Positions 1-5,752 of a stretch of DNA of 11,522 nt are shown here, in pieces. The stretch's first letter is position 1, and each line of letters begins with the position of its first letter. The position numbers and the translations under genes were made by a program. The stretch comes from Bacteroidales bacterium. GTDB lineage: Bacteria > Bacteroidota > Bacteroidia > Bacteroidales > JAFGXI01. A model generated the notes under the pieces. That model did not search any database, had not been told where the DNA came from, and saw only the letters and a program-made list of their open reading frames with translations. The stretch covers positions 1-11,522 of the forward strand of contig JALSQC010000188.1 of NCBI GenBank assembly GCA_026985625.1, read 5' to 3'.

Positions 1-1614
1 TTGAATTTTTACATTTCCGTATGTTTGGTCGGCATCCCATATTAATTGCTCGTAATTTGGCGAACATGCCATCGAAGGAAATTCAATAGCAGGAGATAAC
101 CAGTAATTGTCAAAATTTGTAAATGTCCCGTCTAAACGCGGTTGATTAGATGAGTGAGACCCTTGCCATACACAACCGTTATCGTGATTTGAAGAACTTT
201 CGGTCATCATCATTAAAGCATTATTTTCGTTCCATCCGGAACGGTTAACTATTTCTTGAATAATATTTTCTACTGCAATTGTATGTGCTACATCGGCAGT
301 TGCAGTATACCACCATGTCCAAGTTTGAGTTGCCGATGTTGTAGGGTAAGTGTCAATAGAACTGTTTGCTGCTCCTGCGTTATCAACATCTTCGGCTTCG
401 GTAATTGTTGTAATGTTAGAGTTTGGATCGGTTGAAGGACAGGAACCTGATTCCCATAATGTGTAATTTGCATTTAATATTGTTGCACTATTTGGAATAG
501 AAACATTTAAAAAGCGTGTGCCTGTATATATAGGTCCTGTACAATTGGCATCTTGATATCCTATTGTCATATATTCTACATTGTTTGATGGATACCAGCT
601 GGTACATTCTTTTACTCCTCCTTCGTATGATCTGAAATCGAAACTACCTTGGTTCATATATATGTAATCAGCAGTAGTTCCGTTTGTGGTATTAAATATA
701 AAGTTTCCTGTGGGGATTCCTTCTTCGAATTGTTTTTGTGTTGTTTGAAACCAACCGTAATTTGAGACATCATGAGTGAAACTCCAATTTTGAGTACTCC
801 AGTTATCCCATGTAGTGCCTCCATCGTTTGATGTTTGTGCTCTTACATAATAAACTGCCCCGTTTGTTGATGGTAGTGCAGGCGAAATATTGTCGCATAA
901 AAAGTCGTAATGTGTATTTGCTAAATGGTTTGTTGTTGATATTGTTTGTGTATAAGCTGTTCCTGTAAAATCGTCTTTAGTATTTATTTCAAATTTTATA
1001 GCGTTAAAATTATTTGAGCATGATATTGTAAAACGGGGAGTGGCATCGGTTCTAATATTATCGAAATAAGTGTATCCGTTTGTTGCTACGGTGTTGTAAA
1101 AAGTAACATTTCCTAAAGATGCTACATTTATTGTATAGTCTTCTACTTCGCCGTCGAATCCTGTTTCGCATGATGTTGCTGCAGAATTATATTTTGAAGA
1201 TACACGCATTCTTGTATTACCTGTTGTTGCTGTTGTTGGTATGGTTACTGAATACGGACTGGCTGATGTAGCACCATTACTTACATTGGTTGCTGTTCCT
1301 AAATTGTATTCTTCGCCAGGGTCGGTAAAGTCTCCATCGTGATTCCAATCTATCCAAACCATTGAATAAATAGTGTAATTTCCATCAGTATTTACTTGGA
1401 CGGTTAGATTATACGATGAGCCTGTATTTACAGTTGTCGAAATGCTTGTGTAATCGCTATATCCCGACGGTTTACCTGATGAGTTATCAATAGTGTTAAA
1501 AACTACTCTTGTTGTGCTGGTACTATAATCTGTATTACCATTTGATGTGCAATATTGTGCTAATAAATTAAAGCTTAAAAAAATAGAAGCAATAAATAAT
1601 ATAATTCTTTTCAT
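1..1614 (-). CDS. Secreted GEVED-domain surface protein, N-terminal part (cut by left edge)
   Basis: The frame is open without a stop from the ATG at 1614 to the left edge (538 codons), so only the N-terminal part is present. Residues 1-19 form a signal peptide (basic MKR, hydrophobic core, ending FNLLA before Q20). Residues about 80-163 are a GEVED domain: WIDWNHDGDF at 87-96 and GEVEDY at 155-160 are its usual hallmarks. Residues about 185-285 are beta-rich, with YYVRAQTSNDGGTTW-like sequence resembling a fibronectin-type domain. Residues about 366-490 resemble DNRLRE-type adhesive or carbohydrate-binding modules (IPNSATILNA, then EIVNRSGWNENNAL). A further beta domain starts near 510. Such proteins in Bacteroidota are normally exported by the T9SS and end in a sorting domain, which would lie beyond the edge. 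Function is unknown; adhesion or glycan binding is an inference. The domain calls are by eye: GEVED confident, the others tentative. It is T/G-rich and less AT-rich than its neighbours. Confidence 0.85.
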   Translation of the reverse strand, partial: MKRIILFIASIFLSFNLLAQYCTSNGNTDYSTSTTRVVFNTIDNSSGKPSGYSDYTSISTTVNTGSSYNLTVQVNTDGNYTIYSMVWIDWNHDGDFTDPGEEYNLGTATNVSNGATSASPYSVTIPTTATTGNTRMRVSSKYNSAATSCETGFDGEVEDYTINVASLGNVTFYNTVATNGYTYFDNIRTDATPRFTISCSNNFNAIKFEINTKDDFTGTAYTQTISTTNHLANTHYDFLCDNISPALPSTNGAVYYVRAQTSNDGGTTWDNWSTQNWSFTHDVSNYGWFQTTQKQFEEGIPTGNFIFNTTNGTTADYIYMNQGSFDFRSYEGGVKECTSWYPSNNVEYMTIGYQDANCTGPIYTGTRFLNVSIPNSATILNANYTLWESGSCPSTDPNSNITTITEAEDVDNAGAANSSIDTYPTTSATQTWTWWYTATADVAHTIAVENIIQEIVNRSGWNENNALMMMTESSSNHDNGCVWQGSHSSNQPRLDGTFTNFDNYWLSPAIEFPSMACSPNYEQLIWDADQTYGNVKIQ

Positions 1615-1656
1615 ATATCTGTAAGTTTACTTATTTGTTATGAAAATAGAAGTATA

Positions 1657-1664
1657 CAAATATA
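1657..1664 (-). promoter_or_regulatory. Candidate -7 box (TATATTTG) for the GEVED-domain gene
   Basis: On the minus strand TATATTTG fits the Bacteroidota -7 consensus TAnnTTTG and lies 42 bases upstream of the ATG at 1614, which would give a leader of about 35 nt. The -33 region is only a run of T with one TTG, at a shorter spacing than usual. This supports separate transcription of the surface-protein gene from divIC, but the assignment is weak. Confidence 0.35.
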
Positions 1665-1689
1665 TAAAAAAAGTTAACAAAAAAAAAGT

Positions 1690-2013
1690 CTATAAATTAT
1701 TTTCGTTTATTATAAAAATATCTTCGTTAGGTTTTTTCATATAATATTGTTCACGAGCAAATTTTTCTAAATTTTTATTGTTTGTTTTAAGCTCGTTTAA
1801 TTTTTTAGAATCGGTTGCTATCTTTATTTTGTAATATTCTTTTGATTTTAGTAATTGTTTGTATTTTTGTTTTAAATCGGAACGACTTAAAATACTGTTA
1901 TTGTCGAAAAATAAAATCCAAATTAAAAAAACAAAACTTGCTACAATGTATTTGTTTTTAAAATATGGTTTTATAATTTTTATATATCTTTTCGACATTT
2001 TATATATTTTCAT
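1690..2013 (-). CDS. Septum formation initiator family protein (DivIC/FtsB-like)
   Basis: This 107-residue protein has the FtsB/DivIC layout. There is a short basic cytoplasmic N-terminus, one membrane span at about residues 22-37 (VASFVFLIWILFF), a charged coiled coil at about 44-85, and a conserved end EKFAREQYYMKKPNEDIF at about 83-100. That end matches the family signature of an AR-x-x-Y-x-MKKPNED-type block. Known members bind FtsL and FtsQ/DivIB in the divisome and help activate septal peptidoglycan synthesis. The length is usual for the Bacteroidota members. Met6 (position 1998) is a possible alternative start and would remove only five residues before the basic stretch; neither start has a clear Shine-Dalgarno. 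It stands alone, head-to-head with the DUF4301 gene and 75 bases upstream of the surface-protein gene. Which of the names divIC or ftsB is right cannot be decided from sequence alone. Confidence 0.85.
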   Translation of the reverse strand: MKIYKMSKRYIKIIKPYFKNKYIVASFVFLIWILFFDNNSILSRSDLKQKYKQLLKSKEYYKIKIATDSKKLNELKTNNKNLEKFAREQYYMKKPNEDIFIINENNL

Positions 2014-2047
2014 ACAAAAATATTTATTATATGTAAATATTGGGCCA

Positions 2048-2055
2048 CAAAAATA
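2048..2055 (-). promoter_or_regulatory. Candidate -7 box (TATTTTTG) for divIC/ftsB
   Basis: Read on the minus strand, TATTTTTG matches TAnnTTTG and sits 35 bases before the divIC-like ATG at 2013, giving a leader of about 28 nt. No clear TTG lies at the -33 position, which falls inside the inverted repeat at 2066-2095. Confidence 0.35.
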
Positions 2056-2065
2056 TAATTTTATT

Positions 2066-2095
2066 AACTAATTAATGTTAATTTATTAATTAGTT
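2066..2095. repeat. Perfect 11-bp inverted repeat in the divergent intergenic region
   Basis: AACTAATTAAT (2066-2076) is repeated in inverse at 2085-2095 as ATTAATTAGTT, with an 8-base spacer. It lies between the divergent divIC-like and DUF4301 genes and overlaps the expected -33 regions of both candidate promoters. It could be an operator for a dimeric regulator or an AT-rich hairpin. It is unlikely to be a terminator, because no gene ends here. In such AT-rich DNA a chance palindrome is possible. Confidence 0.35.
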
Positions 2096-2096
2096 T

Positions 2097-2131
2097 TTGT
2101 TAATTTTTTAAATGTTTTAAATCTAATTTTG
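2097..2131 (+). promoter_or_regulatory. Candidate promoter of the DUF4301 gene (TTG ... TAATTTTG)
   Basis: TTG at 2097-2099 and TAATTTTG at 2124-2131 match the Bacteroidota -33/-7 pair (TTG and TAnnTTTG). The 24-base gap between them is slightly longer than the usual range. The -7 box ends 20 bases before the ATG at 2152, so the leader would be only about 14 nt. Confidence 0.4.
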
Positions 2132-2151
2132 TAAAAAACAAAAAAATAAAT

Positions 2152-3672
2152 ATGCTTAAAGATAAAGAATTACAACAAATAATAAATCATAATATTACTG
2201 TAGATGATGTTAACTGGCAATTGAATTATTTAAAAAAAGGATTTAATTTTATTGATATATTTAAGTCTGCAGATTTAAATAGTGGGATATTAAGATTTAC
2301 AAATAAACAAAAAAACGAATTATTAAAAATTTATGACAAATTTTCTGAAAACGGAAATATATTAAAGTTTATTCCTGCATCGGGAGCAGCAAGTCGTATG
2401 TTTAAAGATTTGTTAGCTTTTTATAACGATAATACCGTTAAAATACCCGATAAAAATAATTATTCTGTAGCATATGAATTTTTTGTAAATATTAAAAAAT
2501 TCGCTTTTTACGATAAATTAAATTACTTGTTAAAAAATGATGAGAATTTAACAGTTACCGAATGTTTGTCTAAAAATAAGTATAAGCTAATTTTAGATTT
2601 TTTATTAACAGATAAAGGTTTAAATTATGCAAATTTACCAAAAGCATTAATATATTTTCATAAATATAAATCAGAAATTAGAACATCGTTTGAAGAGCAT
2701 ATTGTTGAGGGAATATTATACGGAAAATCTAATAATAATATAGTAAATTTGCATTTTACAATATCACAAAATAATTTAAACGATATAAAACAAATAGAAA
2801 AAACGTTAATAAAAAAATATACATCAAAAGTTAATGTTAATATCAGCTATTCGTATCAAGATAAAAGTACCGATACAATAGCAATAGATATGGATAATAA
2901 AATTTTTGTTAAAGATAATGGCGAGATTTTATTTCGACCCGGAGGACATGGGGCTTTAATAAATAATTTAAATAAACTACAATCGGATATTATTTTTATT
3001 AAGAACATTGATAATGTTGTTGTTGACAATTTAAAGCAAGATACAGTTATTTACAAAAAAATACTTGCAGGATATTTATTAAAGATACAAAATAAAATAT
3101 TTAATTATATCAAGCAAATTAACAATAACAGTATTGATATTAGCGATGTAGAGGGCTTTGTAAATAAATATTTACAAATTTTATTTCCTGATAAATATTT
3201 TAATTTTAGTAAAGACGATAAAATTAATTTTATAAAATCTAAATTAAACAGACCTATAAGAGTTTGTGGAATGGTTAAAAATCAAGGGGAACCCGGCGGA
3301 GGCCCATTTTGGGTAAAACATTACGATGATTCATATCAATTGCAAATAATAGAAAAATCACAAATTAATATTAAAAACAAAGAGCAAGAAAAAATAATGA
3401 AAAAGGCAAAATACTTTAATCCTGTTGATTTGGTTATTTCTACTAAAAATTTTAAAGGAGAATATTTTAATTTAAATAATTTTATAGATAAAAAAACAAA
3501 TTTTATATCAAAAAAATCATTTAACGGTAGAGAACTTAAAGCCTTTGAATTGCCCGGATTATGGAATGGAGCAATGTCTGATTGGAATACAATATTTGTA
3601 GAAGTTCCATTAACAACGTTTAATCCTGTAAAAATTGTAAACGATTTATTAAGACCGGTTCATATTAATTAA
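2152..3672 (+). CDS. DUF4301 family protein, possibly a nucleotidyltransferase-fold enzyme
   Basis: This 506-residue soluble protein has no signal peptide or membrane span. I recognise it as DUF4301, a family common in Bacteroidota with no established function. Conserved-looking blocks are FIPASGAASRMFK (73-85), HFTIS (201-205), RPGGHGALI (262-270), IFIKNIDNVVVD (281-292), GMVKNQGEPGGGPFWV (373-388) and a C-terminal block with PGLWNGAMSDWNT (468-480). The order of a GxxSRM loop, then PGGHG, then N-x-DN recalls UDP-sugar pyrophosphorylases. In those enzymes a G-x-G-T-R-hydrophobic loop binds the nucleotide triphosphate, a PxGHG segment follows, and NiDN lies near the active site. That link is my inference from motif order, not a family assignment. 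The length is in the expected range and the frame is intact. It appears to be a single-gene unit, with no same-strand gene close upstream. Confidence 0.85.
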   Translation: MLKDKELQQIINHNITVDDVNWQLNYLKKGFNFIDIFKSADLNSGILRFTNKQKNELLKIYDKFSENGNILKFIPASGAASRMFKDLLAFYNDNTVKIPDKNNYSVAYEFFVNIKKFAFYDKLNYLLKNDENLTVTECLSKNKYKLILDFLLTDKGLNYANLPKALIYFHKYKSEIRTSFEEHIVEGILYGKSNNNIVNLHFTISQNNLNDIKQIEKTLIKKYTSKVNVNISYSYQDKSTDTIAIDMDNKIFVKDNGEILFRPGGHGALINNLNKLQSDIIFIKNIDNVVVDNLKQDTVIYKKILAGYLLKIQNKIFNYIKQINNNSIDISDVEGFVNKYLQILFPDKYFNFSKDDKINFIKSKLNRPIRVCGMVKNQGEPGGGPFWVKHYDDSYQLQIIEKSQINIKNKEQEKIMKKAKYFNPVDLVISTKNFKGEYFNLNNFIDKKTNFISKKSFNGRELKAFELPGLWNGAMSDWNTIFVEVPLTTFNPVKIVNDLLRPVHIN

Positions 3673-3772
3673 TTTTAAATAATTTAAATAACCGTTTATT
3701 AACTCAAAATGCTTGTTCGTAGCATTAAAATAACAATTCGTCAAATTATGGAATGTATTTTGCTAATATAAC

Positions 3773-3799
3773 GCAACCTTTGTAAATATTTTATGTCTA
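3773..3799 (+). promoter_or_regulatory. ECF-sigma-type promoter element 1 (GCAACC-N16-GTCTA)
   Basis: GCAACC at 3773-3778 is followed after exactly 16 bases by GTCTA at 3795-3799. An AAC-containing -35 and a GTCTAA-like -10 separated by about 16 bases is the known architecture of sigmaE/ECF promoters (E. coli sigmaE: ggAACtt and GTCTAA). It differs clearly from the housekeeping TTG/TAnnTTTG pair used elsewhere in the window. It lies 33 bases before the ATG of the 34-codon gene at 3833. The same element recurs at 3944-3971, which makes chance unlikely. The sigma factor itself is not in this window. Confidence 0.55.
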
Positions 3800-3832
3800 T
3801 TAAATAGATTCATAAATTTAAAATTAAGAATT

Positions 3833-3937
3833 ATGGAAAGTGTTTTTTTTAGAAAAGTAATATTACCTTTATTAATGATTTTTGGAGTTTTAGCATTTGC
3901 TTCTATAGTTTGGCTATTTTTTAGTCATTTATTTTAA
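3833..3937 (+). CDS. Small single-span membrane protein, 34 residues, unknown function
   Basis: ATG at 3833 to TAA at 3935-3937 encodes 34 residues: MESVFFRK, then a hydrophobic stretch at about residues 9-30 (VILPLLMIFGVLAF onward), ending SHLF. This is one membrane span with a short, positively charged N-terminal end and almost no tail. I recognise no family. Support for a real gene is its position: it lies between an ECF-type promoter 33 bases upstream and a second copy of that promoter starting 6 bases after the stop. The product is a clean hydrophobic helix with Gly and Trp, though AT-rich DNA with many TTT codons yields hydrophobic frames by chance. A small envelope-stress peptide or a regulator of a membrane complex would be speculation. 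There is no clear Shine-Dalgarno, which is normal in Bacteroidota. Confidence 0.45.
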   Translation: MESVFFRKVILPLLMIFGVLAFASIVWLFFSHLF

Positions 3938-3943
3938 TATCAG

Positions 3944-3971
3944 GCAACCATTTAAAGATTTTTATGTCTTA
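3944..3971 (+). promoter_or_regulatory. ECF-sigma-type promoter element 2 (GCAACC-N16-GTCTTA)
   Basis: GCAACC at 3944-3949, a 16-base spacer, then GTCTTA at 3966-3971 repeat the first element with the same spacing. The bases just before the -10 are also shared (TTTTATGTCT in both), and a TAATAT lies 5-6 bases upstream of GCAACC in both. Initiation would be expected near 3976-3979, just upstream of a segment that ends in an intrinsic terminator at 4021-4049. The element could therefore drive a short RNA, or the protease gene if the terminator is read through. Confidence 0.55.
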
Positions 3972-3976
3972 TTTAC

Positions 3977-4049
3977 GATACAATTTTCTGGCTTACTAAA
4001 AATTTAGTATGTTATTCCTTAAAAGCTGAAATTTATTTCAGCTTTTTTT
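3977..4049 (+). ncRNA. Candidate small RNA of about 72 nt
   Basis: The stretch is bounded by an ECF-type promoter (element 2) and a strong hairpin-plus-T-run terminator, with no plausible coding frame between. Inside, TACTAA (3994-3999) can pair with TTAGTA (4004-4009) around a 4-base loop, so the transcript could have two hairpins joined by a single-stranded GTTATTCCTT-like segment. The ends are estimates: the start from the usual distance to the -10, the end from the T-run. It matches no RNA family I recognise. The alternative is that this is just the 3' end and terminator of the small-ORF transcript, or an attenuating leader for the protease gene. Confidence 0.35.
4021..4049 (+). terminator. 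Rho-independent terminator
   Basis: AAAAGCTGAAA (4021-4031) pairs perfectly with TTTCAGCTTTT (4036-4046) around a TTTA loop. The T-run continues to 4049 (seven T in a row from 4043). It is the clearest intrinsic terminator in the window. It lies 26 bases before the protease ATG, so it ends the transcripts of the small-ORF/ncRNA region rather than the protease gene. Confidence 0.75.
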
Positions 4050-4050
4050 G

Positions 4051-4058
4051 TAGTTTTA
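4051..4058 (+). promoter_or_regulatory. Candidate -7 box (TAGTTTTA) for the protease gene
   Basis: TAGTTTTA matches TAnnTTTG at all but the last base and directly follows the terminator T-run. The -33 region would fall inside the hairpin, where no TTG is seen. Transcription would start about 10 bases before the ATG at 4075. The match is weak, but it would explain how the protease gene escapes the terminator. Confidence 0.25.
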
Positions 4059-4074
4059 CACAAAATTATTTTAT

Positions 4075-5730
4075 ATGAATTTAATATTAAAAGCAAGCAT
4101 AATATTTTTGTTTATATCGTTAAACGGATTTTCGCAAATAGCACCAAATAAATATTTTATACAATTTGCCGACAAAAACGGAACACCATATTCCGTTTCT
4201 AATCCCGAACAATTTTTATCGTTACGGGCAATTCAACGTCGTCAAAATCAAAACATTGCAATAGTTCAAAACGATTTACCTATTAATCCAACCTATATAG
4301 ATAGTCTTAAAAGTTTAGGATTAACAATAATAAACAAGTCGAAATGGTTAAACGGAGTTCAAGTTTATACAACCGATACTTTACTTATAGATACCATATC
4401 AAATTTATCCTTTGTACAATCTTACACAAAATCACATATTTTAAAACTACAAAAAAACGGACAAACTCAAGAAAACATAATTGTTAATTTGAGAAATACC
4501 GCACAAACAAACAATTATTACGACTACGGACAAGCAACAAACCAAATAACAATGTTAAACGGACACATTTTGCATAATCAAGGATATAGAGGAAACGGAA
4601 TAATAATATCTATATTTGATGCAGGATTTTATAAAGTAGATTCTATGCCGGCATTTGATAGTTTGTGGACAAATAATCAAATATTAGGTTCTAAAGATTT
4701 TGTAGATGGCGATACTATTGTTTGGGACGCATCTACACATGGACTTGCCGTTTTATCAACTATAGGAGCTAATATGTCGGGTAGTTTTGTAGGAACAGCA
4801 CCCGAAGCAAAATTTTATCTTTTTAGGACAGAAGATACAGGTTCGGAGTTAGTTGTAGAAGAATACAATTGGCTTAGTGCCGCAGAATATGCCGATAGTC
4901 TTGGAACCGACTTAATATCAACATCGTTGGGATATACAGTATTTGACGATAATTTAACAAGCCACTCGTATTCCGATATGGACGGAAATACAACAGTAAT
5001 AACCAGAGCAGCAGACATTGCTGCAAGTAAAGGAATTATTGTAGTTGCAAGTGCAGGAAATTCAGGTTCGTCGTCGTGGCATTTTATTGGAGCACCAGCC
5101 GATGCCGATAGCATTTTAACAGTAGGAGCTGTTGATGCATACGGAAATTACGCATCGTTTAGTTCTACAGGTCCTACATACGATGGCAGAGTAAAACCAA
5201 ATGTAGTTGCTCAAGGTCAGTCAACAACAATAATCGATGCAGGAGGCAACGTATCGGCAGGAAACGGAACATCGTTCTCGTGTCCGGTAATTGCAGGCTT
5301 AACAGCTTGCTTATGGCAATCGTCGCCAAATTTAACAAATATGCAAATAATTAAGGCAATTGAGCAAAGTGCAAGCAAATACTCAAATCCCGACTCGCTT
5401 TTTGGATATGGAATCCCCGATTTTGCTTATGCCAACCTTATTTTACACGGAGTAGATTACAACAAAACAAACACCGAGAACTTAATAAATGTTTTTCCAA
5501 ACCCATTTGTTAAAAATATTTATTTAGAATATTATTCTACCGATACACAGTTTGTATATTTTAAAATATTTGATATTATTGGTAACATAGTTTACAAATC
5601 TAATACACAAGTTTTTGCAGATATATATAATAAATTTTACATAGATTTAAGTAACTTAAAATCAGGAATTTATTTCTTAAATATTAATACAAATAATAAT
5701 ATTTATACCAAAAAAATTATAAAAAAATAA
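4075..5730 (+). CDS. Secreted subtilisin-like serine protease (S8) with T9SS type A sorting domain
   Basis: This 551-residue exported protease has a signal peptide at residues 1-20 (ends LNGFS before Q21). A propeptide-like region lies at about 22-165 (KYFIQFADKNGTPY, then LSLRAIQRR, a segment typical of Bacteroidota S8 proteins). The peptidase domain spans about 165-460. The triad is visible: Asp182 (SIFDAGF), His222 (STHGLAV) and Ser400 (GTSFSCP), with the oxyanion Asn329 in SAGNSG. Residues about 470-551 are a type A T9SS sorting domain, starting with NVFPNPF and ending in a GIYFLNI strand and a basic KKIIKK tail. The family is secreted across both membranes by the T9SS, where the sorting domain is removed and the enzyme is released or attached to the surface. 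The substrate is unknown. The catalytic residues are all intact, so it should be active. xseA follows after 22 bases on the same strand. Confidence 0.93.
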   Translation: MNLILKASIIFLFISLNGFSQIAPNKYFIQFADKNGTPYSVSNPEQFLSLRAIQRRQNQNIAIVQNDLPINPTYIDSLKSLGLTIINKSKWLNGVQVYTTDTLLIDTISNLSFVQSYTKSHILKLQKNGQTQENIIVNLRNTAQTNNYYDYGQATNQITMLNGHILHNQGYRGNGIIISIFDAGFYKVDSMPAFDSLWTNNQILGSKDFVDGDTIVWDASTHGLAVLSTIGANMSGSFVGTAPEAKFYLFRTEDTGSELVVEEYNWLSAAEYADSLGTDLISTSLGYTVFDDNLTSHSYSDMDGNTTVITRAADIAASKGIIVVASAGNSGSSSWHFIGAPADADSILTVGAVDAYGNYASFSSTGPTYDGRVKPNVVAQGQSTTIIDAGGNVSAGNGTSFSCPVIAGLTACLWQSSPNLTNMQIIKAIEQSASKYSNPDSLFGYGIPDFAYANLILHGVDYNKTNTENLINVFPNPFVKNIYLEYYSTDTQFVYFKIFDIIGNIVYKSNTQVFADIYNKFYIDLSNLKSGIYFLNINTNNNIYTKKIIKK

Positions 5731-5752
5731 AATATCGTTTTACAAAAAAATA

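Noticed and set aside
288..473. 61-codon minus-strand frame, Gln/Leu-rich
   Set aside because: It is an alternative frame within the long GEVED-protein frame, which is open to the edge and has a signal peptide and recognisable domains.
1807..1818. GCAACC on minus inside divIC/ftsB as a third ECF-type -35
   Set aside because: No GTCT follows at 16 bases and the hexamer is explained by coding sequence (Ala-Thr).
1859..2071. 70-codon open frame on plus across divIC/ftsB and its leader
   Set aside because: It overlaps the clear septum-initiator gene antisense; its Phe/Ile/Tyr/Lys-rich product reflects AT-rich DNA only.
3708..3726. Hairpin AATGCT / AGCATT with a 7-base loop after the DUF4301 gene, as a terminator
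   Set aside because: The stem is only 6 bp and is followed on plus by A-rich, not T-rich, sequence. It may be chance; no convincing terminator was found for the DUF4301 gene.
3964..3999. Peptide frame starting ATGTCTTAT (11 codons) in the gap before the protease
   Set aside because: Its ATG overlaps the -10 box of promoter element 2, so it would not be in that transcript, and the product is not distinctive.
4815..5114. 99-codon open frame on minus, antisense to the protease
   Set aside because: It lies entirely inside the peptidase domain of an intact, well-recognised S8 protease, and its product has no family-like features. It is a shadow frame.
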